Positions 1-11,428 of a stretch of DNA of 64,000 bases are shown piece after piece. Made by a program: the position numbers and the translations under genes. Position 1 is the stretch's first letter, and every line of letters starts with the position of its first letter. The notes beneath the pieces are model-generated. The model had not been told where the DNA came from. It worked only from the letters and a program-made list of their open reading frames with translations, and made no database searches. The DNA is taken from contig NC_090698.1 of the NCBI RefSeq assembly GCF_040954835.1, forward strand, positions 42,940,157-43,004,156, in the 5' to 3' direction. This DNA comes from Lepisosteus oculatus. Taxonomy: Eukaryota; Chordata; Actinopteri; Semionotiformes; Lepisosteidae.

Positions 1-698
1 GTGTCTGTGAGGGATGATTCATTTTCTACTTCTTTTTGATAAACTTAACCATACTCAAAGGGATATTCAATGTCTTTAAATTTTTAAGACCTTTAACCTG
101 GTTCTGCCTTTCTACATCTTTATGTCTACAGACTACCAGAAGCTGTTCAATGAATTGAGTGATTCTTAAAAGTAAATTCTTTACACCTGCACTAATTTAG
201 GTTAGCCACAGTAAAGGGGGTAATTACTTAATATAGTATACAGTATGAATATGTTGGATTTGACTTTCCAGTGTTTGATGTTAAAAGGGGAACTGCAACA
301 CTATTTTTATATTTCAGGGTTAGAAAGAATCAGCATTGATACTGTAAGTGCTTTTCAAAAAACAATAAAAGTAAAAGGTACACAGTGACTTCCACTTTAC
401 ATCACAAAACAGACAAAATTTCCACAGTATCTCCAGGTACGCATTCCATTTGAGTGTAATAAAATTATATAACTGAACACATGATTTATTTATGTAAATC
501 ACTTTATCCCACCTCCCAGGTCTTCACCGGTAACTTAAAGAGAAATATAAAAGCTGCTAGACCTCCAGAACTCGACGAACACAAGTATATACTATATATA
601 TATAAACTTTCTTATTACTATTAAGTCTAAAAATAAAAGTAAGACTTTTTCATTGTTCAAGAAAAATATATTTCTAAAACACATAAAGGCATAAAATA
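1..698. other. 3' flank of receptor gene 1, no gene seen
   Basis: AT-rich sequence downstream of the minus-strand receptor exon that ends at 699. No open frame here resembles a protein. A minus-strand AATAAA (tttatt at 485-490) lies about 210 bases past the stop and could be the polyadenylation signal, but hexamers of this kind are common in such AT-rich DNA. Confidence 0.4.
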
Positions 699-1777
699 TT
701 AATCCACAACCTTACTGTATATCAACTGCTCAAGGTTGGACTGCAAGGTTTCCTTTTTACTGTTTTGGTTGCTTCTTGAATGTGAACTGCTGGCCATCCC
801 TCGGTTGCTCTTACACTGCAGGAGACTATAGACCTTCTTCTGATATTGTGAAGACCCAAAGTAGTAAATTACAGGGTCCAGACAGCAGCTCACACTGCCA
901 ATACACATGGATAGAAGATAGACCATGTAGGACTTATCACTGTATCCAGTGGCAAACTGAGCATAGTGAATGAGCAAGACAATGTTAGTTGGCAGGAAAC
1001 AAACTACAAAAACAATGAAAACAGTAATGGCCATGAAAATTGCTCTGGACTTCTTGGTCCTGTTGTCTGCATTGGAAGCCTTGAGGCACCGAATGATACG
1101 GACATAACAAAAAGTGATAGAAACCAACGGTATGAAGAAAAAAATGGAGCTGAAAATTGGAAAGAAGTAAAGGTAGAAGCCTTTAAACTCTTCAATTCTC
1201 AGTGCATCGTGGCAGGTAGTAATGCTCAGCCGTGGTAAATAGGCAGTCTGCTCGGATAGGAGAATGGGCATGACCCCGCCAATGGCAAGGAGCCACATGG
1301 TGCAACACACAATCATGGCATTCTTCTGTCTGCGCCAGGTGAGAGACTTCATGGGATAAACCACAGCCAGTAAGCGGTCCACACTCATACACATCACAAG
1401 CAGAACAGAGCAGTACATGTTGCAGTAGAAGGCAGAAGTTACTATGCGGCACATTGCAGGTCCATATCCCCAGTTATTGCCATTGAAATGGTAAGAAATC
1501 TTAAACGGAAGGAGAAGGACAAACAGCAAGTCGGCAACTGCCAGATTCAGCATGTATATCGCTGCTGGCTTCTTCGGACGAATTTTCAAGATGAACATGA
1601 TGACTGCAATGGCATTCAGGGGACAGCTGATGATGAACACCAGGGTATAAACAGTAGGGATAAGAATGGTCGTCAGAGGTCCAGTGAGGTATTGCGTGGC
1701 TTCTTTTGATGTCGACATACTGGTGTTGCCATCTCCAATTCTGTTTGTGAAGACTGGGAAACCTTTGTCAATCAACT
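699..1777 (-). CDS. Protease-activated receptor 1-like, gene 1, exon 2
   Basis: This is a rhodopsin-class G-protein-coupled receptor of the PAR1/F2R group, activated at the plasma membrane when a protease exposes a tethered N-terminal ligand. Seen: all seven membrane segments in one frame; ECL2 motif ITTCHDAL, diagnostic of PARs; SVDRLL at the end of TM3; LDPVIYYFG in TM7; a Cys in LLQCKS after TM7, a likely palmitoylation site; and a Ser-rich tail ending IYSKVVD, like the PAR1 tail. The exon opens after a TTTCCATGTCAG acceptor with two bases that complete a phase-1 codon, so the Met at 1784 lies in the intron and is not the start. The new N-terminus would be LIDK|GFPVFT, with Lys rather than Arg before the cut and Phe at ligand position 2. 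Only about 30 residues separate the cut from TM1 and they hold no acidic hirudin-like segment. NTS is a possible N-glycosylation site. Stop TAA at 699-701. The paralogue closest to this exon is the pseudogene at 13238-14098. Confidence 0.93.
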
Positions 1778-2209
1778 CTGACATGGAAAGATCAAATCAA
1801 CAAATTAAGTTAAAGAGGAGCCTATTTTAAGGTAGGCAACAGAAAATATTAATATTATAACAGAAGTAAATATTAGCTTATATGCTATGACTTTTTCAAA
1901 TGTAAAGTTTACATACAGTGCCAGTGGACATTTCTTAGCCTACACAAACTTAATGAGCTTTTTTTTAATTTTTGCTCTGTAGATATCAGTACACAGGAAT
2001 GTCTTTACAGAGTCCTTATAATACTGATAATAATGTTTGAAGCAGTGGCAGTTAGCAAAATGTGTGCACAGAAGATGCACTATGAGGACGTTTTTGATAG
2101 CTGTGGAGCTGTTAGTTCAACTAACAAGGTACTGCCCAGTTACCTACCCTTGTGATTTCTGTTGTAATTAATATAATATCTTTAAATATACTTTAAATAA
2201 AAGACATAC

Positions 2210-2539
2210 TGTCACGGACGTCCAAAGGGATTAACCGTGGGGAGTAGGAGAGCAGAAAAAAACCCATATGTGTAGCGGCGAGACGGGAAAAAGGCCCGGG
2301 CTCATTAGTGCAAAGAGTTCAGGAATGCCGTATAGAAACCTATGCCCTCAGGGAGCGGACGTGGGGCGCCCTAGTGCTAGGCGGGTCTCAGGACATCCGA
2401 ACGTCTATGCTGAGCGAGGACAGAGTGCAAGACCCGGAAATATATAGCCCAAGGGAAAGACAGGGACAGGAAGGACAGCAGACCGGAAACTAGGGACAGG
2501 ACAGAGAAGGAGCGTCCTCTGGCTGCAGAGGGCGTGACA
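2210..2539. mobile_element. Solo-LTR-like insertion (TGTCACG...CGTGACA)
   Basis: A 330-bp unit starts TGTCACG and ends CGTGACA, and is flanked by the 5-bp direct repeat catac (2205-2209 and 2540-2544). The matching site in the right duplication copy, near 15980, is uninterrupted, which fixes both ends. Read on the minus strand it has a TATA-like CTATATATTT in its middle. TG...CA ends with a 5-bp target repeat suit a solo LTR of a gypsy- or ERV-type element, though a short TIR transposon is not excluded. It inserted after the duplication, so it is young. A related unit lies at 25289-26341. Confidence 0.7.
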
Positions 2540-2544
2540 CATAC

Positions 2545-4690
2545 TGTATACTGTATATAGCATAATATAAGTGTTACATCAAGAAAACATCTAATATGTT
2601 CAAACAATATTTTGTCATGTTAATAAAAGGGTTTCTGCTATATAGTGCACTGTATAATCCATCCATAATACTAAACTGCTATTCCATACAGATGATCAAG
2701 GAGCCTAATCTGCCTGAAATCCCACATTGACATGTGAAAACATGCAAATTCCACAAAAAGGTACATCAGGCTATTATTGACCCTAAGCCCCAAAGGATAT
2801 GAGGAAGCCATACCACTGTTGTGTTATATATCCAATCCTGGATCCAATATCCAATAGTAAGTATTTATGCCTCTTATTAATACACAATTTAATAAATGGC
2901 TTTTTTGCATACATTACAAAAAGTATGGAACATTTCATTTATTATAAAAAGAAACACTGTCACTATGTTTTCCATCTCTGACTTCCATCTTCCAAGGTGC
3001 CTAGATCCCACTCTTCCACTACATACAGCAAGGCCCTCTCACGTCCGTATGAAGTGTGCACGAAAGTAAACTATTTAGTGACTAGTGAGTCAGAGTTTTT
3101 GGCTGAAGTATCTAACCTGGCCTTTCCCTCCCACACAAACTGCTTTAACCAGATGCTTTAACGAGTGCTGACATGCCCAGCAGTGGCAGAATGGCTGATA
3201 TGTCCCCGTCTGAGTATGAAAGTAGGCTGCAGGTTCTTCCCTAACTGCACTTAATTACTTTCTAGCAATGTGAAGGACCTGGAAGAGTGAAGATAGTCCT
3301 TCACAGACCCTTTGTAATAAAAAAAAACTACCTAAGAGCACTGTATTTTACTGTGGTCTTTCTGTAGTTTCTATTTATCTATTTGTTGGCAGTTCAACAG
3401 TGTTGTCGGGTTAAGGCAAAACTTTAGCTCTCTTCTGATGTCCATCTGCCACTATATGTAATATGTATGCAAACACAGTAAACAGCTTGAGTCTCCTTGC
3501 TTACTGGTCTCTGCCCAAGCAGACAAAGTGACATGTGTTTCAGGGGGACTCCCCCATAAATAAGGTGGTGCTCCCAAGTTGTTACCAGGGACACAAGTAT
3601 AGATAAAAACTGATCTGATGAAAAGGCCATACTACTAACCATCCTCTTTCAGTGTTGTATGAACTGCTGTCATCTGCTTCCACTCCCACTTGTATTGCTG
3701 TAGGACCCATTGACTGACTCTTTCACTTCTTGGTCTGGATCTCTGTCCGAGCTCACTCTCAATTCCCAGACAAGGACTAGTAACCGTCAGGACATTGTGG
3801 ATGAACAGAGACTGACTCCAAGTCTCCCAGTCTCTGACTCCTGTGCTGTGAGGTCTGGTGATATACTCTCTACCTTTGAACCAGGAGAGCCTGGAATATC
3901 TCCCCACTTCAGAGATGTCTTCACCTCTTAGGTCAGTCACATAATGAGACCACCAGCATGCTCTCCTCCTCTGGGTCAAAAGTTAGGATGCCCACTCTCT
4001 CATAGCTTTGGACAATTACGCATTTTTCTCAGAAAGCTTTCTGATGGTCTCACCTGAGTTTAAAGCTACACCTCTTCAGGGATGCTGCAAAATCTTCAGG
4101 TGTTCTGCTGCCTTCTGACTGGCCAGGATGCACAGCGTTACTGCAGGGGGTTATGCCTTTTTGCATGCCTCACTGCTACAGTTATACCACGCTCTGCTAC
4201 TGGTGGGCAGTTCAGCCAGTCTGGAGGAAAGTTAGTCCCACATGGGACTCACCCACATCACCACATGTGAAGTCTGACTTCTCCCAGTTCTTCCAAATTT
4301 GCTCCTCTGTCCAGCTGACTAGACTCTGTATCTCATGTGGGCATCTCTGTCTCCAGGACTTAATGGTAGGTACTGTACACCTCTCCTAACTGATCTGGCA
4401 TTTTCCACTTCCAGGAAGCTTCCAGACATCACTTCTGATTGCTTGCCACTCTTTAAGCCCAAGCAGTGAGGTCTACTTCTCTCTTGATATAAAGTCTTCT
4501 CAATGTGAAGATCATTGCCACCACCTAAAAGTCCACTACAGTATATATTAGTCTACTCAAGTCAGTCTGGTAGATTTCTAAATTTCAATTTCATCCAATC
4601 CATCACTGAGAGAGCAGTTCCTCATTTGCTGAGGTTGCAGCAACATTTCAGATTCACTTCCATGATAATACTTTGATTCCTACTCCACGG
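2545..4690. other. Intronic/duplicated sequence without a recognisable gene
   Basis: Part of the duplicated unit and probably inside the intron of receptor gene 1. Open frames such as the minus-strand one at 3635-3979 (114 codons) are the same in both copies, but the duplication is too recent for that to show selection. They have no recognisable domain or splice context. Confidence 0.5.
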
Positions 4691-4976
4691 CATATTATAT
4701 TATATATTAATTGCCCACTTTTTAGTTTTACATTAAACCACATAGCTGTGTTGCAGATGATCAGGATTAAAATCAATAATTCATTAAGTCCTTTTGTCTG
4801 GCTTTTTCACCCACGACAAAAGTGTATACACTGCATATTATATTATATATTAATTGCCCACTTTTTAGTTTTACATTAAACCACATAGCTGTGTTGCAGA
4901 TGATCAGGATTAAAATCAATAATTCATTAAGTCCTTTTGTCTGGCTTTTTCACCCACGACAAAAGTGTATACACTG
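4691..4976 (+). repeat. Two-copy tandem repeat, 143-bp period
   Basis: The stretch beginning catattatattatatatta at 4691 starts again at 4834 and the two copies are almost identical. The right duplication copy holds a single unit (near 18363-18505), so this is a private tandem duplication that arose after the segmental duplication. Confidence 0.88.
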
Positions 4977-7808
4977 TACTTCATCATATGAGGAGTCTAC
5001 AGTACTAACTTCTACTTGTGCTCTTTCCTGCATTACTTGCTCTATAGTCAGATCTATTAAGTCTATTAACCAAAACAATTAAAAGCTGGAATTGCTTTTG
5101 ATACATTATTGGTTCCTATTATGCGATGTGTTTTAATGGATGTTTATATGCTTTCAATTTCAGTATGGAAATAACTCTACTTGTACTTCTATTGGAAGAT
5201 AGTAGGATATGGTGAGCTACTGTAGTATTGTATTGATAACCTGAACCAAGCAATAAATGCACCATATGAACCTATGTGACTTCACTCACAGAATTGGTTT
5301 CTTTGCCTATCAGAATATTTCTTAATTTAGTTTTGCAATGTATTTTAGATATATTTGGGATATATTATTGCATCTGTTACATTATTTAATTATTAGTCTG
5401 CTCAGCATATACATATCCAGGAAAGATTATAATATATACAAAGTTGGCACTTTATGTAAGCACAAGAAAAGCTACCACGCAAGTAAAATAAAAGAACGAT
5501 CTCACAGTTTAGCTACAAAGATGGTATTGCCACCCACATGCTCGGCAAAACGATACACAAATGTAAGAACTAAATAATAACAGACAGCATGTACTGTATA
5601 CAAAGTAGAAATGTAATCACCCTATTGGTATGTTTTCAATGTTCACGAGAACTGTAAACCATTAGTGTAACACAAAGCAGTTGCTGGGGATATAATTGAG
5701 TTCACAGATACTGTCTAAACAAATAAACTGATGCTGTTAGGTCGGCAGGGACTGAGCAGTTCCACTTTCAGTGGGTAGTTTCTTCCAACACTGAGGAGCA
5801 AGGAAGGACAATGAATGGGCTTTGATGTGGGTGAATGGAGTTTGAGTACATTAGAGATGATGCAGAGCGAGCTGGAGAGGGTTTGAGGAAAGAGGAGGGA
5901 TAGAAAACAGGCCATTTCAAAGTGACAAACGAGACTTTGTTTGTTCTTGCCTACCACTCGTTCTTTGCCCCAGTTGTGCTAGTTCTTTGCTACTGTAGCT
6001 TAGATTCAGATGTACTGCTTATCAATGTAGCCAGCAGAGGGAGTGAGGAAATGGGGTGAGAAAACCAGGAATAGAAAGGACAGATAGACAGGCAGATAGT
6101 GCTGACTAGAAAGCAGGACAAGGGGGTATTTACCACAGCGCAGACTAGTCTTTGCTCAGAATCCTTAATAACCAAGGTGGCGGATTCAGCAAATATTTAC
6201 TCAAGGAGAAGAAGTGACATGTGCACAGCAGCGAAGACACGTGTTGGGAATAGGAGAGGAAGCAGCTGAGAAGTGACACTGACGTTCTTGGCAGAGGAGG
6301 GGGATAGGGTGGTGGCAGAGTGAAGAGGAAAAGAGATCAGCAAAGGGGAGGCAGAGGAAGGAGAGGAGCGGAAGTCAGATTTTGAGTGGTTCCATTTGGG
6401 ATGTGAGGGATTCCAGGTGGAAATGGCTAAGAAACAGGAAGAGATATATAAATAGACATAAGTATCCCAGAGGAAAGAGAGGAAGAACTGAGCATAAAAA
6501 TGAACTGAAGAGCTGAAGGAGAAGGTGAGAGGAGTCTATGAGCAAGTGTAGAGAGTGGAAATAGCAGGGAGCCCACTGTGGTAGAGGCCTGTCTACATGT
6601 TTTGGGGATCCATGTTGGGGCACATAAAGACCAGTGAGTAAATTTTGAATCCAATGTAGGATATCTAGGAGTTCCAGTGACTTCAATCCTTCAAAGGAAT
6701 GGACAAGTAGAGTGCATCCTCCTCACTTTTTAGCTCATCAGTGTGCAAGCTTGTATGCTGGTTATCTGGGTGAGTAATCTTGGCATAACCCTGGAGCACT
6801 GCAGGCCTGTAGACATGCCTTATAAGTGCATTGAAAGTAATGTGTTGAGAAATAAAAGCTTTGCTCCAGACCACATGATTCAAATGGAGTGAGATAAAAA
6901 GGCAATTGCGAATACATTTTGAGACTGAAACTTGCTCCTCCTAGATGAAGTACAGCTGAGCATTTTGCACCCATCAGAAGCAAGATCACTGCCTAGGGAC
7001 TGGCCTTAAAATGTGCAGGAAAAGATCTCTGAAGTACTTTATAGCACGCAAATAAGGGCTTGTCTGAGCATCACCCCAACCAACAAGCTCACTATATTGT
7101 CCATTGCAAAGAGTGGGGAGCAGAAAGAACTGAACTCCGGCTCTTCAGGTTCAGTGTGTGGTGGGGGAGCTGGAGAAGCAAAAGCAGGGTTCTGCATCAC
7201 TGCTCCCAGATGTAGAAGGATGTCATAGCCCCATTGACTAACCAGATTTCGTTGTTGTATGATCACAATGAAGCAACCATAAAGGAGCAGTGGGTTAATG
7301 GTGCAATAAGAACAGATACAATATTTGTGCAGACTCATGCAAAAATTTGTATAACCTGGAATGCTGTAAATTATGGGCAAGACTGATCTTTTTGTATTCA
7401 GATGAGGGGCTAGTGGTTAGTGGTTAGTGCTGCTATGTCACAGCTCTTGACTTCTGTATTTGTGTCTGAGCTGCCTGTCTGTGTAGACGTTACATGTACT
7501 CCCAACAATCATGTGATTTTTCACCAGGTGCTCTGGTTTTCACCCATAGTCTATTATGATGCGGTCTAGGCTGATTGACAACTCTAAATCAGTTTTTTTT
7601 TTCCCAAGGTGAGCTGCCTTTAATTTTATGCCAAACATAAGATTGTTTCAGTAAATTTACAGTAAATGGCAAGTATTAGTCACCTCTTCTTGTGGTTCAC
7701 CCTCAACAAAGCCTTCTCACTTGAAATCCTGTTGTAAAATTCACATTGAAGTGAATGAGTGAATGGTGGTTTTCTATACTTTATATCCTGGGGATGCCAG
7801 TGTGTATG
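4977..7808. other. Duplicated intronic sequence, no gene seen
   Basis: Sequence shared with the right duplication copy (about 18506-21328). It includes purine-rich tracts around 5800-6500. No protein-like frame, splice-bounded exon or RNA gene was recognised. Confidence 0.45.
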
Positions 7809-7816
7809 TCAAGACC

Positions 7817-8294
7817 ACTAACCGGCCCAGACCAGCTTCCAAGAGGGCTAATCAGTTCCAGCAGCAGTGTGTTAATTACAAATTTCTCATCAGACGCCTT
7901 ACCGTGCAGCAGGCTGCATTATTTAAGCTTCCCTTACCCGTGTATCGCTGCTCGGTATTGAGTTCTCTTCTTGTCGCTCTACCTAGCGTTTCTTTTCCTT
8001 TTGCCTTACTGGAATTTTGACTTCACCTTTTGCCTTCGGACTTCGGTTCTCGTCTCGCCCCTTGGATTGCTTGCTACCTGTGACTATTTTCGGCTCTTGT
8101 TTCGACCTTGTACCTGTCTCTCGTTCTGGATAGTTGGCCACCAGTGCCTTTACCAGATCTTGACCTACTGTACCTTACGCCTTCGGACTACGACTCAGCT
8201 CCAGGTTTTGCTCTGTTTGCTTACTCGCCTCCCAAGGACTCCTGCATCTGCATCAGATCCTTTTTCACCACTACCTAGCTTCGGTACAGTGTAT
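7817..8294. mobile_element. Pyrimidine-rich interspersed element with 8-bp flanking repeat, left copy
   Basis: A block of about 478 bp, GC-richer and pyrimidine-biased relative to its surroundings, is bracketed by tcaagacc at 7809-7816 and 8295-8302. It contains a TATA-like ttatttaag near 7920. No clear terminal inverted repeat is visible. Composition resembles the LTR-like units at 10656, 28655 and 34589, but the 8-bp flanks would be long for an LTR. It is present in both copies of the segmental duplication and so predates it. Confidence 0.5.
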
Positions 8295-9130
8295 TCAAGA
8301 CCTTGTTGGTTTTGGATTTACAGTATGTTTGCATTGCAAGCCACTTGTTTCATAGTAGTGGCAAGATATGCTTACATCCTCTACTACAGTAGAAACTTGC
8401 AGATGAATTATTCTGAGAATTCTTTTATAGCCTTCTTCCAATTTGTGGAGGTCAATGATCATTTCCCTGCAGTCTTTGAACAGGTCATTGTCCTCAGCCA
8501 TGATGATGATCCTACTATTTAAATATTTTTTATTACTTCCTTTCACATCCCAGTGAAACATGAAACCTTTAGAAGTTTCTACATGGTTGAAGACCCATCC
8601 ATTGCACTTTCAAAGAGCAGAACGAATTTTTGATTAGCATTTGTTGAATTTTATTTAAAGTAATACTTAAAGATGTGAATAAATGTGATTTGCTTTTTTT
8701 CTAGAGTTCAGCTAATTGTTTTTTCAGGGCAAATATGATTTTGTTTTGCGCAATATGGTTGCATGTACTACTTGTGTGCTATATAACAATATAATATCAT
8801 TAGAATGCTTTAAGTGAAATTTTCCAATCCTTAACTAATTCCACTACATTGGTGTTTGTTCATATGATGCTTTTTGATCATAGTCAATTGAAAATAAAAC
8901 TGATGGGCACTGTAAAGAATTTGAAATTAAAGTTGTATATATATATGCAACAACTCCAAAACGTTAAGGTTTTTAAACACAAGAAAAACGGTTGTTACGA
9001 CAGACACGCAATTATATTAATAATTTGCTACTGTTAAAATATTAAAACAATGTTTTAGTTTAAAATAGAAATGTAATAACTCATGCAAGTAATTTTAGTT
9101 TGTTAACAAAATTTGTAAAATAGTACTCAC

Positions 9131-9200
9131 CCTTGTTCCTTTCAGTTGTACCATTATGTGTGATATACGTTGGAAAAAAAAAGGTTGTTTGGAAATCCAT
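9131..9200 (-). CDS. Receptor gene 1, probable exon 1 (start and leader)
   Basis: ATG at 9200-9198 opens a 70-base frame that ends at a good donor, G|GTGAGTACT, in phase 1. This is the phase needed by exon 2 at 1777 and the one used by the other two receptors. The joined sequence reads TTERNK-E-LIDK, which lines up with TEQQLG-E-IQDR of gene 2. The 23 codons give MDFQTTFFFPTYITHNGTTE, a much weaker signal peptide than those of genes 2 and 4, with a hydrophobic core of only about eight residues that depends on a run of nine T. It also has an NGT glycosylation site. The implied intron is 7.35 kb. A different first exon cannot be excluded. Confidence 0.45.
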
Positions 9201-10655
9201 GACAGTTGTCTTTTAATTTTTTATTTTATCAGTCCCCGACAAAAATAAGACGTGAATAAGTAGGCGTCCTTTATGAATAGTTCTGTGGTGAAAACGTAAG
9301 AAATAAACCTACCAGCACTATATACTGTATGCTGTAATCTACAAACTGTGCAGCATCGTAAGTGTAGTGCCTTCGCGGACGCTTCGGTTCTCTTAAAAAA
9401 TCGTATCGGTTGTAAAACACCCGCAGTGAATAAAACAGTGATGTCAGTGTAGAATTGTGACTCAGACTGTGATATACAGTACGTGACAAATGATATTGCA
9501 ACTACGGATCTCTAGGAGATAAGAATCAAGTCAAATTACCAACAAAAGGGGATTTCAATGTATGCAGGGAAATATTAAAGTAATTGCCCTCTCGCTCTCA
9601 GATGTTTAAACTCCTTCTTGTTAGCAAACACACTTCTAAAGCCTCACAGACATATTTATATCACTTGTATTTTAAGGTGCGTTTCTAGCACTGCGCTAAT
9701 CAGGCAGGTTCCTTAAATAACCCCCGACTTCTTAGGAAAGACACTTGGTTATAAGAATAACAGGGCGTTGACTACAGACGCACGGCAGGTTAGCTTAGTC
9801 ATCTCTTAAACAGCAAGTCAGCAAGTTAAGGAGAGACTGAATAATGGTCTGTATGGCGAAGTTATTAATAAATAAAAATCAAAAAGACACAAGGCCATCC
9901 AGAATTTCTGGAGAGCGTATTTACAGGTCTGTGATCCTTTCTAGTGCTCTCTCAAGATCATCAATCAACACTTCAGTGGAGTTTAGGTCAGGGCACTGGT
10001 GAAAAGCATGTTTACTTTCAGGTTTACTCTGTGTTTTTAGAGGCATTATGTTCATGCATTACTTAAGTGCTGCAGGTGGTTAGGGCGTTACATGATATTG
10101 GTTTCCATGTGTTGCAACACCTTATATCATAACAGGATTATAAAAATAGTTTGACTTCTCTTTTAAGTAATTTCCTCCTGCTGCCATGGCCAAATTCATT
10201 TCCATGGTTATCATTTTTTCTGTAACTACAGGTTGTGGTTTGCACATCATAAGACTTCTTTGACCTTCCAGTCTCAAGAAGGTTTTTGATTTACCAGTGT
10301 GAAATAGGATATATAATAAAAACACAAGGTTCATCCATAAAGAGTAAGTATTAGTAAAAGCAAAAAAAGATTTCCTCATTGATATTCTTGTAATACACAA
10401 GCATAATACACAATGTGATCTAAAGAAGAAGAAATTGTCTCTAGTTTAATCTAAATGTATTAGAAGTTGCTTGTTTCTAAATTCATAATTGTATATTTTT
10501 GCTTTATAACATACCCACCCGTTCTAGAATTTTCTATTTTGTCAACATGTTATGGCCTTTTCCAACACACTCAGCAGAACTAAATTAATTGCATACGGCT
10601 GCTTGGCGAATCTGTAGGCTGCTGCGGAAATTGGCCTTTGTGTCAGTGCGTAGCC
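9201..10655. other. Upstream region of gene 1, no other gene seen
   Basis: If 9131-9200 is exon 1, the promoter of gene 1 lies here. No convincing TATA box at a typical distance was found. The rest is AT-rich spacer. The minus-strand frame at 10122-10400 has no recognisable domain. Confidence 0.35.
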
Positions 10656-11057
10656 TGTCACAATCGCTACCCCCCCTCTTAAGGGCACTCCAGCCCTTCC
10701 TCGTTTCCCCCATTGTTTACACCTGTTCCTAATTCCAGCCCGTCTTTAGTTCCACCTTTAAAGCCAGATGCAGGTGTTTGCCTGAGGCTTCTCATTGAAT
10801 CCTGCTTCGTGAGTGCCCGGGGGTCCTGCTGCATCTGGCTCCGTCATGGTTTTAGTTTCCTGTTCCTGATTCCCTGCCCTGCCGGTCCCGACCCGGTTCT
10901 TGTTTTAACTTCGGATGGATCCCCTGGTCTAGGACTCTGCCTCCCGTTTTGGATTCCCCCTCTGGCTATGCCCTTGGATTGTTTGCCCTGGATTCACTCC
11001 CCCTGGACACCTGCACTCCTCGGATATGCCCCCCGTCTCCTGACCCTTCTCCTGCAT
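10656..11057 (+). mobile_element. LTR-like unit (TGTCACAATCG...), incomplete
   Basis: The unit begins TGTCACAATCGCTACC and carries a TATA-like TTTAAAGCC about 110 bases in. It is related to the minus strand of the complete unit at 34589-35125, with shared features such as CTCTTAAGGG near the start. A second piece with the same TTCATGGTTTTAGTTTCC segment is at 22325. It runs directly into the inverted end of the Penelope-like element at about 11058, so one inserted into or recombined with the other. Confidence 0.55.
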
Positions 11058-11428
11058 AGGAACAAGTAATAGGTTTATTCCATGCTGAAAAAAAGAAGAA
11101 AGAGAACACAACGTTTCGGCCGTGGAGCCTTCTTCAGGTGTGAGAGAGACAGGGCAGTAGGCAAAGGTAAAGTAGCGGGAGAACAAAGGTTGAGAGGGAG
11201 GAGGAGTGAGAGGCGGGAGCAGGGGACAGAAAGAGAGGCCAATCAAGAGGTGTGAAGTCAGAATGGGTGCAGAGAGGTGTGAAATGAAACTTCCAATGAA
11301 TGGAGAAAATTTAAAAGAACAGTGATCTGTCGTTAAGGGAAGGGAGAATGTGTGATCCTAGCTGCAGAATAATTTTAGTTGAAGATGACTGAGTATTAAG
11401 TCGACATTAGTAGGCGAACCGGCTCATC

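Larger units (their letters stand above)
922..8790. repeat. Segmental duplication, left copy (unit A)
   Basis: This segment matches 13238-22321 in the same orientation, from inside receptor exon 2 to the bases tatataacaat at 8780-8790. Long runs, for example around 3421-3980 versus 16861-17420, are identical by eye. The copies differ by a few substitutions and by insertions: the LTR-like unit at 2210-2539 and an extra 143-bp tandem copy at 4691-4976 are found only here. The left boundary is set by the Penelope-like element that truncates the right copy, so the original unit may have been longer. Confidence 0.92.

Noticed and set aside
776-1709. Plus-strand frames opposite the receptor exon
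   Set aside because: Antisense shadows of the conserved receptor coding sequence. The same shadows recur opposite every paralogue.
2213-2520. Plus-strand GC-rich frame MQRVQECRIET... as a small gene
   Set aside because: It lies entirely within a repeat insertion that is absent from the other duplicate.
3635-3979. 114-codon minus-strand frame, repeated identically at 17075-17419
   Set aside because: Identity only reflects the recent segmental duplication. There is no domain, splice context or plausible start, and a plus-strand frame overlaps it.
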